A stretch of DNA of 64,000 nucleotides, from contig NZ_JAYFUM010000001.1 of NCBI RefSeq assembly GCF_034929435.1, forward strand, positions 124,001 to 188,000, read 5' to 3'. Under the pieces are notes generated by a model. It did not search any database. It was not told where the DNA came from and saw nothing but the letters and a program-made list of their open reading frames with translations. Numbering within the stretch: the first letter of the stretch is position 1; the number at the start of each line of letters is the position of its first letter. Positions 15,461 through 24,573 of this stretch are shown one piece after another. This stretch comes from Arcicella rigui (GTDB lineage Bacteria; Bacteroidota; Bacteroidia; Cytophagales; Spirosomataceae). A program made the position numbers and the translations under genes.

Positions 15461-16234
15461 TTAGCGGTAATGTTCTTCTAAAAGTGTTACGATTTGCTTA
15501 ATTTTATTTGAATCTGTAAAAGCAATTGCGTATTCGGGTACTTCTGATAATCCGCCCATAGCAATGCCTTCTCGGCGGTAAGTCATTACTGAATCTCGTG
15601 TAGTTTTACCAGTAAGATGAAGTGCGTCAATGCCTGTTTCTGCCAGTGTAATGGCATTGTTGCTATTAACGCCACTCCCTGCCATAATTTGAATTCGTCC
15701 TTTAGCTTGTGCCACTATTTTACGAATTTGTTCGATGCCATCAATGGCAATATTGCTTTGTCCAGAAGTAAGAATACGAGTACAACCTGCTTCGATTACG
15801 CTTTCCAAAGCTTCCGAAAAATCGGGAGTCATGTCGATAGCTCTATGAAAAGTAACCGCCATCGGAGCTGCCAATTTTACCAATTCAGCCGTTTGTTCGA
15901 GGTTTACTTTTCCATCTGCTTTTAAAATACCCAAAACAATTCCGGCACAGCCCAAGTTTTTCATTACAAGAATATCTTCTTTCATAATGGCAAGTTCGTC
16001 TGCTGAATAACAGAAATCGCCACCTCTCGGACGAATCATGGCATGAACTTCAATAGAGATATTCGCCATAACCATTTTTACTAAGCCAGCCGAAGGAGTA
16101 GTGCCACCTTCGTACATCGAACTGCAAAGTTCAATCCGATTTGCCCCACCTTTTTGGGCGGCAATACACGATTCAAACGAATAAGCACATACTTCAAGAA
16201 GCGGTTTTTGAGATAAAATAGATTTTAAAAGCAT
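15461..16234 (-). CDS. cutC: CutC family protein
   Basis: A 257-residue TIM-barrel protein of the CutC family, formerly described as copper homeostasis. Recognisable blocks are LEVCAYSFESCIAAQKGGANRIELC, MIRPRGGDFCYSADEL, MKNLGCAGIVLGILKADG, VTFHRAIDMTPD, RILTSGQSNIA and IMAGSGVNSNN. The true biochemical role is unsettled in the literature; copper tolerance was the original assignment and some homologues are now thought to be hydrolases. It stands alone, with AT-rich intergenic DNA on both sides, and no copper genes are nearby. Confidence 0.92.
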   Translation of the reverse strand: MLLKSILSQKPLLEVCAYSFESCIAAQKGGANRIELCSSMYEGGTTPSAGLVKMVMANISIEVHAMIRPRGGDFCYSADELAIMKEDILVMKNLGCAGIVLGILKADGKVNLEQTAELVKLAAPMAVTFHRAIDMTPDFSEALESVIEAGCTRILTSGQSNIAIDGIEQIRKIVAQAKGRIQIMAGSGVNSNNAITLAETGIDALHLTGKTTRDSVMTYRREGIAMGGLSEVPEYAIAFTDSNKIKQIVTLLEEHYR

Positions 16235-16545
16235 AAAAAAGAGTAATTTTTAAGATAAATTTTTGAAAATATTGAAAATTATTTTGTTGATTTTCAGTGA
16301 AATAAAGATTTTTATTAGCAAAATTGTAAATATTTATAGGACTAAATGTACTTTTTTCAAATAAATTTAGTTACTTCAACACAAGATTTTACATAAAAAA
16401 GTTTTTCGTAAATAAAAAACACATACTTTTGCAATCCTAATAAAATGAAGGTTTAGATTGACGAAAAATGATGTTGTAAATCTCTAATTTTCAGGTTTTT
16501 AGTTTAAATAATAAAGTAAATAATTGTAACCAAATTCATATTAAT
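16235..16545. other. Divergent intergenic region cutC / DUF2795 gene
   Basis: About 310 bases, very AT-rich, between divergently transcribed genes. It contains the promoter element at 16424-16431 for the rightward gene. I saw no other motif and no structured RNA. Confidence 0.5.
16424..16431 (+). promoter_or_regulatory. -7 promoter element of the DUF2795 gene
   Basis: TACTTTTG matches TAnnTTTG. A TTTTTCG stretch about 18 bases upstream could serve as a weak -33 box. The leader before the ATG at 16546 would be about 108 bases. Confidence 0.5.
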
Positions 16546-16767
16546 ATGTACTGGACACTTGAATTAGCATCGTACCTCGAAGATGCACCATGGCCTGCCA
16601 CAAAAGATGAACTAATCGATTTTGCGATTCGTACTGGGTCGCCACTTGAAGTAGTTGAAAACCTACAAGAATTGGAAGACGATGGTCAACCTTATGAAAG
16701 CATTGAAGAAATCTGGCCAGATTATCCAACAAAAGATGATTTCTTCTTTAATGAAGATGAGTATTAA
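16546..16767 (+). CDS. DUF2795 family protein
   Basis: A 73-residue acidic protein of the DUF2795 family, conserved across Bacteroidota. It starts MYWTLELASYLEDAPWPATKDELIDFAIRTG and ends with a strongly acidic tail (DDFFFNEDEY). The predicted fold is a small helical bundle; family members have no assigned function. Despite its size it is very likely real, because of its conserved opening, its promoter and the dedicated terminator behind it. Confidence 0.85.
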   Translation: MYWTLELASYLEDAPWPATKDELIDFAIRTGSPLEVVENLQELEDDGQPYESIEEIWPDYPTKDDFFFNEDEY

Positions 16768-16795
16768 AATACCATAAAATTTTATGCTATCAAGA

Positions 16796-16826
16796 AAATG
16801 CCGCCTGCAAAAGGTGGCATTTTTTG
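16796..16826 (+). terminator. Terminator of the DUF2795 gene
   Basis: AAATGCCGCC (16796-16805) pairs with GGTGGCATTT (16813-16822) with one G-U pair and a 7-base loop, then TTTTTT. It lies 29 bases past the stop codon. Confidence 0.85.
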
Positions 16827-16865
16827 TTTAATTCGTATCGGATATTATTAACTCAAAGAATCAAC

Positions 16866-18317
16866 ATGAAAATTTATCACTTCCGCACACTTAATCCAGA
16901 GGCAAAAGCTATCGTTTTGCCGATACTTCAAACTGAAAATCTTTCAGAAGATTTACGTCAGATTGCTGAAAAATATGAGATAAATTTTGCCTTTTTACAA
17001 CAAGATTTCAAGGCCGACCCTAAAGAAGTACAGACTTTTTACACAAGTAAAAATCAAAAAATTATACTCTTGGGTTTTGGAAAAAAGCCCGACTCTTCTG
17101 AAGTAATTCGTATTTTCAGAACACTCATTCATCAGTATCAAACCAAGCTACCCAATGAATTAAGCATTGATTTGACGCAGTTGCCAGAGTCGTGGATTGA
17201 GTGGGCGAGCAATGGCTGTCTTTTAGGAACTTACAATATAAAATTGTATAAAACCGAGACTAAAGCAAAAGCTCCTTTGCTGTCGGAGGAAGGAGTTTTG
17301 AATATTATTAGCGATTCGGATTCAATCGAAAAATTGCTGGAAAAAGGCAAAGCCACAGCCGAAACGCAAATGCAAATCTTTGATTTAATGAATGCCCCAG
17401 CCAACAAAAAATCGCCTTTGACTTTGGTAAAATGGGCTTTGGCTTCTGGAGAAAAGTACAAGTATTCGGTAAACGTTTTGGAAAAACAACAACTGAAAAG
17501 TCAGAAATTAGAGGCTTTGTTGGCAGTCGGACAAGGAAGTGAACACGCCCCCATGTTGATTGTGATGGAGTATCGTTCGCCCCAAGCTACTAAAACGATT
17601 GGCTTGGTAGGCAAAGGAGTTACTTTTGATACGGGCGGAATTTCTATCAAATCGTCAAGTAATATGCACTTGATGAAATCGGATATGGGCGGAGCAGCGG
17701 CAGTTTTTGGAGCTATTGAGTTAGCGGCAAAACTGGAATTGCCAGTACATTTAGTCGGAATTGTGCCAGCCTGCGAAAACTCGGTAGATGGAAAATCCTT
17801 TAAACCCAGTGATGTAATTGGCTCGTATTCTGGAAAAACCATTGAAGTTATTGACACTGATGCCGAAGGCAGATTAATATTAGCAGATGGTTTAAGCTAT
17901 TTAGTGAAAAATTTCAAAGTAGATGCCATTGTAGATTTAGCAACGCTCACAGGAAGTTGCATCAGCACTTTGGGCTACCATGCAGCAGGTTTGTTTAGTA
18001 ATAATGATACTTTGGCACAAGTACTCAGCGAAGTTGCCGACCAAACGGGCGAGCGTCTGTGGCGTTTACCACTTTGGGATGTTTATAAAGAAGACCTAAG
18101 TTCGGATATTGCTGATGTAAGAAATTACTCAGGAAAACCAATGGCTGGGGCTATCACGGCAGCGAAGTTTTTAGAAGTATTTATCGAGAATCACCCGCAG
18201 TGGGCTCATTTGGATATTGCAGGAACGGCTTTTGGTGATGCCGAATTTGCTCCACAAAGAGCAGGAACAGCTTTTGGTATAAGATTGTTAGTGGAATTTT
18301 TCGGTAAATATCATTAA
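16866..18317 (+). CDS. Leucyl aminopeptidase family protein (M17)
   Basis: A 483-residue cytosolic M17 aminopeptidase, which removes N-terminal residues from peptides using two metal ions. I took the ATG at 16866 (MKIYHFRTLNPEAKAI); an upstream TTG at 16824 adds 14 residues with no family match and lies in the terminator. The N-terminal regulatory domain covers residues 1-155. The catalytic domain has LVGKGVTFDTGGISIKSS with the metal ligands Lys and Asp, KSDMGGAAAVFGAI, the bicarbonate/metal motif DTDAEGRLILADGL (usually NTDAEGRL), and the C-terminal HLDIAGTAFGDAEF. A general role in peptide turnover is expected. Confidence 0.93.
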   Translation: MKIYHFRTLNPEAKAIVLPILQTENLSEDLRQIAEKYEINFAFLQQDFKADPKEVQTFYTSKNQKIILLGFGKKPDSSEVIRIFRTLIHQYQTKLPNELSIDLTQLPESWIEWASNGCLLGTYNIKLYKTETKAKAPLLSEEGVLNIISDSDSIEKLLEKGKATAETQMQIFDLMNAPANKKSPLTLVKWALASGEKYKYSVNVLEKQQLKSQKLEALLAVGQGSEHAPMLIVMEYRSPQATKTIGLVGKGVTFDTGGISIKSSSNMHLMKSDMGGAAAVFGAIELAAKLELPVHLVGIVPACENSVDGKSFKPSDVIGSYSGKTIEVIDTDAEGRLILADGLSYLVKNFKVDAIVDLATLTGSCISTLGYHAAGLFSNNDTLAQVLSEVADQTGERLWRLPLWDVYKEDLSSDIADVRNYSGKPMAGAITAAKFLEVFIENHPQWAHLDIAGTAFGDAEFAPQRAGTAFGIRLLVEFFGKYH

Positions 18318-18389
18318 TACTCTTTGGCAAAACCCTCGGATTTGATTAATTTTAAAATAGTCATTGGTATCTCTATAATCCTAAAGTTT

Positions 18390-19604
18390 ATGTCATCAAC
18401 GCTCTCTTTTCTTTGTATATCTACCTATTTCAAAGGTAATGAATTCCTACGTGCTTGTAAGCAAGCAGGAAATAAAGTGTATTTACTTACCAACAAAAAG
18501 TTGGAGTTTAAGCCATGGGTGCGTGAATACATCGACGAAGTATTTTATGTAGAAGAAAAAGCCGATGGCTCTTTCGATATGAACGAAATCATACTTGGGC
18601 TTGCCTATATGATGCGTTCGAGAAAAATTGATAGAATAGTGGCTTTGGATGATTTTGATGTAGAGAAAGCCGCTCACTTGCGTGAACATTTCAGAATTCC
18701 AGGCATGGGGCAAACTACTGGAAGGCATTTTCGAGATAAATTGGCGATGCGAATGAAAGCTCAGGAAGCAGGTATCAGAGTGCCTTTGTTTTCGAGTTTG
18801 TTTAATGACAACGAAATTTTTGAATTTACACAAAAAGTACAATATCCCTGTGTCGTGAAGCCTCGTTCTGAGGCTTCTGCTACGGGAATCAGAAAAGTAT
18901 ATAATTCAGAACAATTGTGGGAAGTAGTCCATTACTTAGGCGACCGTCGTCACGATTACTTGGTAGAACAGTTTCGTCCGGGCGATGTTTTTCATGTGGA
19001 TTCTCTTTCGGTACAAGGCGATTTTGTGTTTACTCGTGCCAGTCAGTATTTGTCAACACCCATGGAAGTAGCACACGGTGGAGGTATTTTCCGTTCAGTA
19101 ATTGTGCCATTTGGTTCGGCAGATGATTTTGCCTTACGCAAAATCAATGCAGAAGTAATGCGAGCTTTCGGCATGAATTATTCGGCAAGTCATTCAGAAT
19201 TTATCAAGGATTATGAAACGGGTGAAATGATTTTCTTGGAAACGGCTTCAAGAGTAGGAGGGGCAAATCTGGCTGAAATGGTAGAAGCGTCTTCGGGTAT
19301 TAATTTATGGCGAGAATGGGCGAATATCGAAACAGCTGTTGCCAAATGCGAAGAGTATATTTTACCAGAGGTTGAAAATAATTATGCGGGTATCATTATC
19401 TCGTTGGTTCGTCAACAATATCCAGATTTATCTTCTTTTGATGCACCAGAAGTTTACTGGCGAATGAACGAAGAGTATCATATTGGTTTGGTCGTGAAGT
19501 CGGAAAGTAGAGAGCGAGTACTTGAATTGCTGGATGATTATGCGGATAAGATTTTTAAAAACTTTCATGCCTCAGCTCCCATACGTGATAGACCGTCGCA
19601 TTGA
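18390..19604 (+). CDS. ATP-grasp domain protein
   Basis: A 404-residue ATP-grasp enzyme. The frame is open from a TTG at 18324, but the ATG at 18390 (MSSTLSFLCISTYFKGNEF) begins the Rossmann-like pre-ATP-grasp domain, so I chose it. The core has MRMKAQEAGIRVPLF, PCVVKPRSEASATGIRKV (ATP-binding Lys), YLVEQFRPGDVFHVDS and a metal-binding segment IFLETASRVGGANLAEMVE. Enzymes of this type ligate a carboxylate to an amine or thiol through an acyl phosphate; the substrate cannot be told. It lies 72 bases after the M17 peptidase in the same direction, so a peptide-related pairing is possible but unproven. Confidence 0.8.
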   Translation: MSSTLSFLCISTYFKGNEFLRACKQAGNKVYLLTNKKLEFKPWVREYIDEVFYVEEKADGSFDMNEIILGLAYMMRSRKIDRIVALDDFDVEKAAHLREHFRIPGMGQTTGRHFRDKLAMRMKAQEAGIRVPLFSSLFNDNEIFEFTQKVQYPCVVKPRSEASATGIRKVYNSEQLWEVVHYLGDRRHDYLVEQFRPGDVFHVDSLSVQGDFVFTRASQYLSTPMEVAHGGGIFRSVIVPFGSADDFALRKINAEVMRAFGMNYSASHSEFIKDYETGEMIFLETASRVGGANLAEMVEASSGINLWREWANIETAVAKCEEYILPEVENNYAGIIISLVRQQYPDLSSFDAPEVYWRMNEEYHIGLVVKSESRERVLELLDDYADKIFKNFHASAPIRDRPSH

Positions 19605-19699
19605 GTAGGGTTTTGAGAAATACTAAAAATACTTTTAAGTCAGATTGCTAAGTCAAGACTTCCATGGTAATGATTTTCGTACCTAATTTTCACATTGAA

Positions 19700-19747
19700 A
19701 TATTTTGTTCTTAGTAGGTGAATCTTCGTCTGCTAAGAGCAAAATAT
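19700..19747. terminator. Bidirectional hairpin between convergent genes
   Basis: A stem of about 15 bp with one G-U pair (ATATTTTGTTCTTAG at 19700-19714 against CTAAGAGCAAAATAT at 19733-19747). It lies between the ATP-grasp gene (plus) and the lipoprotein gene (minus) and probably ends both transcripts. Confidence 0.65.
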
Positions 19748-19770
19748 CAGAAAGCTGAAATTCCTATCAT

Positions 19771-20670
19771 TCATTTTTTAGTACTTTGATACAAACGAAC
19801 AGGTGCTTTCAGAGAACCTTCTTCGCTAATGGTAAAAAAACTTTTTTGATTACTGCTAAAGCAAATGCCTTCGCCCTGAGGTTCTACTGAATACGAATAA
19901 GTGTTTGGACTACGCTTCAAAGTTTCAGCCACACTTTCGTTGCTTCCCCGTCGCCAGTGAAATACCTGAAAGTAGTTTCTAATAAGAATTTCTTGATTAT
20001 CCCCCGAAATACTTCCGTCTGTAAGATAAAGGCTTGCGTTGGTGGCGTTTGAAAAATCTACTGTTTCCACAAACTCGGCAGTAATAATTTCGCTGAAAGA
20101 CTGGGGGTAGGGAAGGCGGTACAAACGTTGGTTAGATTCTCTTTTACTCAGAATATAAATATCTTTTGTAGCTTGGTCAATCATCAAAGATTCTGCATCT
20201 CTTGCTCCGTCGGGATATTTGAAGGTAATTTTTTGAACGTTTGATAACACATTTGTCTGTGGTGTAGATGAGCCGACAAGTGGTTCGGCTACTTTGTAAA
20301 TAAAACAGTTTTCATATTTAGCATCATTATCGCCAATATCGGCGATGTAAAGAAATGAGCCTTCGGTGAAAGATGCCATCGAAATTGCCTCCCAGTCTCT
20401 ATTTGTAGCTCCTTCTAAATAAAATTCACGAGTACCTTTTCCATTTTGGTCAATCAAAAAGATACGGTTAGTATCACCGCTATCATTGTGTGTCCATAAA
20501 TAGCCACTGTTTTTAACACTCGCTATCAAGCCAGAAGCTTCGTTGATACTCTTGTTTTCAAGTAAACCAAGGTCTGTTGGCGAATCAAAAACGTCTGATT
20601 CAGAAGGAGATACTTTTTCTTTACAAGCCAGTAAAGTGAGAAAGTATATAAAAAAAGCGAACTTTTTCAT
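19771..20670 (-). CDS. Lipoprotein with beta-propeller-like domain, unknown function
   Basis: A 299-residue lipoprotein with lipobox LTLLAC (Cys16). The mature domain has strands with recurrent Asp/Asn-rich turns (SGYLWTHNDSGDTNRIFLID, FLYIADIGDNDAKYEN, KDIYILSKRESNQRLYRLPYP, ASLYLTDGSISGDNQEILI, PQGEGICFSSNQKSFFTISEEG). These look like the blades of a beta-propeller in the SdiA-regulated/phytase-like group. The HNDSGD and DIGDND motifs could bind calcium. It lies 23 bases after gldE in the same direction, in the position where gldD is often found, but it is not a GldD homologue. Role unknown. Confidence 0.65.
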   Translation of the reverse strand: MKKFAFFIYFLTLLACKEKVSPSESDVFDSPTDLGLLENKSINEASGLIASVKNSGYLWTHNDSGDTNRIFLIDQNGKGTREFYLEGATNRDWEAISMASFTEGSFLYIADIGDNDAKYENCFIYKVAEPLVGSSTPQTNVLSNVQKITFKYPDGARDAESLMIDQATKDIYILSKRESNQRLYRLPYPQSFSEIITAEFVETVDFSNATNASLYLTDGSISGDNQEILIRNYFQVFHWRRGSNESVAETLKRSPNTYSYSVEPQGEGICFSSNQKSFFTISEEGSLKAPVRLYQSTKK

Positions 20671-20693
20671 CTAAAGGTTTTATTGTTGAACCA

Positions 20694-22076
20694 TCACTCA
20701 ATGTCTTTTTTCCCTTCTTTTGTGTCTTCTACTACTCTTTCTACTTTCGGACTTACCTTTACTTTTTTAATTCTGCGAGTATCAACCGACGATACTCTGA
20801 ATTTATATTTTTCATATTCTACTTCTTCGCCAGCATGAGGCAAACGAGCAAATAATTCTATCAAAAGCCCACCTAATGACTCGCTATCGCCACGAACTTT
20901 ATCAAAATAGTCATTATCAAGACTCAACGCACGACAAACATCATTTAACGCAACTTTACCTTCAAATTCATAAGAACCATCATTGAGTTTTACATATCCT
21001 AAATCTTCAACGTCTGATTCGTCATGAATGTCGCCTACAATTTCTTCAATAATATCTTCCATCGTAACGATACCCTCGGTTTCGCCGTACTCGTTCACCA
21101 CCACAGCCATGTGAACTCTCTTTTCTTGAAAGTCGTAAAGTAAATCATCAATTTTTTTACTTTCAGGAATAAAGAAAGGTTGGTGAATTAATTCTTGCCA
21201 TTTAAAGTGTTCGTCTTTATCAATATGTGAAAGCAAATCTTTGATGTACAGAATACCTTCAATTTTATCAATGGTTTCTCTGAAAACTGGCACACGAGAA
21301 TAGCCCGATTTATTGATTTTATCCATCAATTCATGAAAATTGAAAGTAATATCAAAAGCCGTAATATCTCTTCGAGAACGCATCACACTTTTGGCTGAAA
21401 TACTTCCAAAATTGACGATACCTTTCAAAATATCTTTTTCTTGTTCAGAAGTATCTTTTCCTGTGGTGATTTCCAAAGCGTGGTTCAGTTCGTCGGCGGT
21501 AATGGTATAGCCCTTTCGTTCAACTCTTTTTTCGATAATATTACTTATGCCAAGTAAAACAGAAGAAAGAGGTTGGAAAATAATCGTAGCGATTTCGAGC
21601 AAAGGAGCTGTGATTTTGGCAAAACGCAGATTGTTTTGTTGAGCCCATACTTTCGGGATGAGTTCACCGAAAAAAGTAATGATAAACGTTACACCTACCA
21701 AAAGTACCAAAGTAGCAATCAAACCTTCTTTTTCTTCTTCGCCTACTATTTGTTCTGTTACATAAGTAGCAATAGTAATGAAGGTGATGTTTACTAAATT
21801 GATGAATATTAATAATGTTGCTAAAAGTAGCTGAGGTTTATCAAGAAGTTTTGAGATTTTTCTTTCAGTTCCGCTATCGCTATCACGGCAAGCGGCACGT
21901 TCGTCGGCAGAAAGTGAGAAAAAGGCAACTTCCGAGCCAGCCAACATAGCTGATAAAATAAGTAAGCCCAGTAGAATCAAAAAATTGATTCCATAGACAC
22001 TGTATGAAGAGGTGCTTTCAACTTGTGCTAAAAGCACCAAAATCGGGTTAGGTTCGTCGGATAATCGAGTTTCCAA
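20694..22076 (-). CDS. gldE: Gliding motility-associated protein GldE (CNNM/CBS/CorC family)
   Basis: A 460-residue membrane protein of the CNNM/CorC family. The N-terminal DUF21 domain has about four membrane helices (INFLILLGLLILSAMLAGSEVAFF; LLLATLLIFINLVNITFI; GLIATLVLLVGVTFIITFFGELIP). It is followed by a pair of CBS domains (KSVMRSRRDITAFDI; KKIDDLLYDFQEKRVHMAVVVNEYG) and a CorC_HlyC domain at the C-terminus. The order mutY-ssb-gldE is conserved in Bacteroidota. In gliding species GldE supports the type IX secretion/gliding apparatus and assists GldD. A gldD gene is not adjacent here. Family members are often linked to Mg2+ transport, an alternative role. Confidence 0.88.
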   Translation of the reverse strand: METRLSDEPNPILVLLAQVESTSSYSVYGINFLILLGLLILSAMLAGSEVAFFSLSADERAACRDSDSGTERKISKLLDKPQLLLATLLIFINLVNITFITIATYVTEQIVGEEEKEGLIATLVLLVGVTFIITFFGELIPKVWAQQNNLRFAKITAPLLEIATIIFQPLSSVLLGISNIIEKRVERKGYTITADELNHALEITTGKDTSEQEKDILKGIVNFGSISAKSVMRSRRDITAFDITFNFHELMDKINKSGYSRVPVFRETIDKIEGILYIKDLLSHIDKDEHFKWQELIHQPFFIPESKKIDDLLYDFQEKRVHMAVVVNEYGETEGIVTMEDIIEEIVGDIHDESDVEDLGYVKLNDGSYEFEGKVALNDVCRALSLDNDYFDKVRGDSESLGGLLIELFARLPHAGEEVEYEKYKFRVSSVDTRRIKKVKVSPKVERVVEDTKEGKKDIE

Positions 22077-22094
22077 AATATAATGGGTTTTTCG

Positions 22095-22174
22095 TTATAA
22101 GTGATTAAATGGAGTGATTGGTAATGTTGTTCAATGCGATTCATTACCAATCTCTAATCACTGAATACTTATAA
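22095..22174. repeat. Compound inverted repeat between ssb and gldE
   Basis: Nested inverted repeats: GATTGGTAATG (22116-22126) with CATTACCAATC (22142-22152), GTGATTA (22101-22107) with TAATCAC (22155-22161), and TTATAA blocks at the outer ends (22095-22100 region and 22169-22174). It could fold into a long interrupted hairpin in the ssb-gldE transcript. No T-run follows, so processing or stability control is more likely than termination. Confidence 0.55.
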
Positions 22175-22175
22175 T

Positions 22176-22649
22176 TTAAAAAGGTAAATCGTCACTGTCG
22201 TCGCTACCTGCATTGTTGGTAAAATCAGGCGTTGGAGCAGGAGTTCTTGCCGGAGCAGGGCGTTGTGCCTGCGGTGCTGGGCTGCTCGCCGCTCCTCCAT
22301 CGTTATCAGTTCCGCCACCCTTAGTACTTACCAAAGTCATAGAAGTACCTCTGATTTTGGTGGTTCTTCTGCTAATATTGTCTTTATCTGTATATTCTTC
22401 AGTACGAATTTTACCTTCTACATATACCGAATCTCCTTTGTGTAAATACTGTTCGGCAATGTTGGCTAAATTATCCCAAAGTTCAATTCTGTGCCATTCT
22501 GTTTGTTCTACTCTTTGTCCGTCTTTATTATTATAGACTTCAGAAGTAGCAATGTTGAAAGTGGTCACTTTCGAGCCACTTGGTAAGGATCTCACTTCGG
22601 GGTCAGCCCCCAAACGTCCTAAAAGAATTACTTTATTTACGCCAGCCAT
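22176..22649 (-). CDS. ssb: Single-stranded DNA-binding protein
   Basis: A 157-residue SSB. The OB-fold occupies residues 1-108 (MAGVNKVILLGRLGADPEVRS, QTEWHRIELWDNLANIAEQYL, GDSVYVEGKIRTEEYTDKD). A Gly/Pro/Ala-rich disordered linker follows, then the acidic tip SDDSDDLPF that binds partner proteins. It coats single-stranded DNA in replication, repair and recombination. It lies between mutY and gldE in the conserved Bacteroidota order and has normal length. Confidence 0.97.
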   Translation of the reverse strand: MAGVNKVILLGRLGADPEVRSLPSGSKVTTFNIATSEVYNNKDGQRVEQTEWHRIELWDNLANIAEQYLHKGDSVYVEGKIRTEEYTDKDNISRRTTKIRGTSMTLVSTKGGGTDNDGGAASSPAPQAQRPAPARTPAPTPDFTNNAGSDDSDDLPF

Positions 22650-22786
22650 GTTAATAGTTATTTTTTAGTTTTAGAACCTATGTGAATTTACTGAAAAATA
22701 GAATAAGTTGCAAATTTGTAAAAGCCATAAAATCAGATGATTTCGTTCTGACTAAGTATTTTTCAATAGCATTTATTCAAATATTT

Positions 22787-23854
22787 TTATTCAAACACAA
22801 ACGAACTCAAGTAATTATTTACTAAAGTTGATTTTGGTAAATCATCAACTTCATTGAGCGAATACCAATCCAATTCTGTGGGCAAATGTAATGGAAAGTT
22901 GTTATTAATAACTAAATGCCAAAATTTGGTTTGGATTTTTTGATGTGTAAGAATATGGGTGTATATACTTGATTCTCTTTTGATTAGTGAATTTTCTAAG
23001 ATTTTTTCCAAGAATTTGTCCTCCAAAGCAAGATACGATAATTCTTGAATATTCTCGTCAGATTCATTTAAGTAAAAATCATACATTCCTTCCCATACAT
23101 CTTTCCCAACTCTTTTTCGCATGGCAAAATTACCATTTTGTTCAATGATAAAGTAATGAAAGAAGCGTTCTTTTACTTTAACTTTTTTAGATTTTACAGG
23201 AAGTGCTGCCACTTGCCCTTTGGCATTTGCCACACAGTCCATAGCTAAAGGACAAAACATACAGTTTGGCGACGAAGGCGTACACTGCAAAGCTCCAAAT
23301 TCCATTATTGCTTGATTGTGGGTGGCGGCATCTTGGTCTGGCAAAATACTTTCAGCCAATTGCATAAATACTTTTTTGGCTTCGTTGCTTGAAATATCAG
23401 TACTTTCACCAAATATTCTTGAGAGTACTCTGTAAACATTGCCATCCAACACGGCTACTTTTTCACCAAAAGCAAAAGAAGCAATTGCCGCCGCAGTATA
23501 AGTACCTACACCTTTTAATTTTAGAAGTTCCTGATACGTATTCGGAAATTCGCCAGCGTAGTTTTCTAAAACCATTTTAGCGGTTTTGTGCAGATTTCTC
23601 GCTCGTGAATAATAGCCCAATCCTTGCCATAGTCTTAGTACTTCGTTTTCGTCGGCATTGGCTAAATCTTGGACAGTCGGAAAGGCTTCAATAAACTTAT
23701 AATAGTAAGGCATACCTTGTACAACTCTTGTTTGTTGGAGAATAATTTCCGACAACCAGATGTAATAAGGGTTCTGTGTATTTCTCCACGGAAGGTCTCT
23801 TTTGTGTTGAAGATACCAGCTACTAATTTTTTTTGAGATGAAATTGTTTTCCAA
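22787..23854 (-). CDS. mutY: A/G-specific adenine glycosylase
   Basis: A 355-residue MutY, which removes adenine mispaired with 8-oxoguanine. The N-terminal DNA glycosylase domain shows PWRNTQNPYYIWLSEIILQQTRV with the catalytic Glu, the helix-hairpin-helix LKGVGTYTAAAIASFAFG, and the catalytic Asp in VAVLDGNVYRVLSRI. Four cysteines (CTPSSPNCMFCPLAMDC) ligate the 4Fe-4S cluster around residue 195. The C-terminal third (from about residue 230) is the NUDIX-like domain that recognises 8-oxoG. Length and motif order are normal. It precedes ssb and gldE on the same strand. Confidence 0.95.
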   Translation of the reverse strand: MENNFISKKISSWYLQHKRDLPWRNTQNPYYIWLSEIILQQTRVVQGMPYYYKFIEAFPTVQDLANADENEVLRLWQGLGYYSRARNLHKTAKMVLENYAGEFPNTYQELLKLKGVGTYTAAAIASFAFGEKVAVLDGNVYRVLSRIFGESTDISSNEAKKVFMQLAESILPDQDAATHNQAIMEFGALQCTPSSPNCMFCPLAMDCVANAKGQVAALPVKSKKVKVKERFFHYFIIEQNGNFAMRKRVGKDVWEGMYDFYLNESDENIQELSYLALEDKFLEKILENSLIKRESSIYTHILTHQKIQTKFWHLVINNNFPLHLPTELDWYSLNEVDDLPKSTLVNNYLSSFVFE

Positions 23855-24203
23855 AGGTTCGTGAATTTGTGTAAGAGTAAATCGGCTTTTTGGGCAAAAA
23901 GGTGGTGAATTAGGGATTTTTTCGTGAAAATATCCAAAATTTTAGTACTTGTTGATATACTTGTGTTTTGTCAATTAGCTAACAATTAAGCAATTATAAA
24001 AAAAAAGTTAGGATATTTATTTTTTGTTTCTTTCATAATTCAAACCAAAGCCGTACCTTTGTGACCCTTAATAATCAAGGGGTTACGAAAGTAATGATTT
24101 CATTCCTAAATTCAAGGAGAACTCTACCGTTATTTTCAGTACCAAAAGCAATCATTCATTATTTGTTTAACGTATTTTTTATTAATCCTAAAATTTTCAA
24201 AAA
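23855..24203. other. Divergent intergenic region mutY / HU
   Basis: About 350 bases between divergent genes. It contains the HU promoter element at 24054-24061. A 29-residue minus-strand upstream extension of an alternative frame is not credible as a gene. Nothing else recognised. Confidence 0.5.
24054..24061 (+). promoter_or_regulatory. -7 promoter element of the HU gene
   Basis: TACCTTTG matches TAnnTTTG exactly. The nearest TTG upstream (24024-24026) is 27 bases away, longer than the usual spacing. The leader before the GTG at 24204 is about 135 bases. Confidence 0.5.
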
Positions 24204-24488
24204 GTGACTAAAGCAGACGTAATCGCAGAAATTTCAGACAAAACTGGTATCGACAAAGCAGATGTATCAAGTGCCATTGAGTCTTTCTTTTCAGTAGTTA
24301 AAGACAACCTTTCAAATGGGGAGCCAATTTATGTAAGGGGATTCGGAAGTTTTGTGAATAAGAAAAGAGCTCATAAAATTGCTCGTAATATTTCAAAAAA
24401 TACTTCTATCGAGATTCCAGAACATTACATTCCAAGTTTTAAGCCTGCAAAAACTTTTGTTGAACAGGTTAAATCTAACGCAAAATAA
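24204..24488 (+). CDS. HU-family DNA-binding protein
   Basis: A 94-residue histone-like protein of the HU/IHF family that bends and compacts DNA. The start is a GTG at 24204; no ATG exists in frame before the conserved opening TKADVIAEISDKTGIDKADV. The DNA-binding arm contains RGFGSFVNKKRAHKIARN and ends with IPEHYIPSFKPAKTFVEQV, where the family normally has an IPA.kvp.F.pgk-type segment. A TPR protein gene follows 85 bases downstream, then a tiny ribosomal protein gene and RNase E/G. Confidence 0.93.
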   Translation: MTKADVIAEISDKTGIDKADVSSAIESFFSVVKDNLSNGEPIYVRGFGSFVNKKRAHKIARNISKNTSIEIPEHYIPSFKPAKTFVEQVKSNAK

Positions 24489-24573
24489 TTAAGCGTTTGT
24501 GTGCCTTTTTCTGAGGTATTATCGTTGATATTCAATCAGTATTTTCAGTAAAGTCAACAAACCGTTAAAAATC

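Noticed and set aside
16824..16865. Extended N-terminus of the M17 aminopeptidase from a TTG
   Set aside because: It begins inside the DUF2795-gene terminator T-run and has no match to the family.
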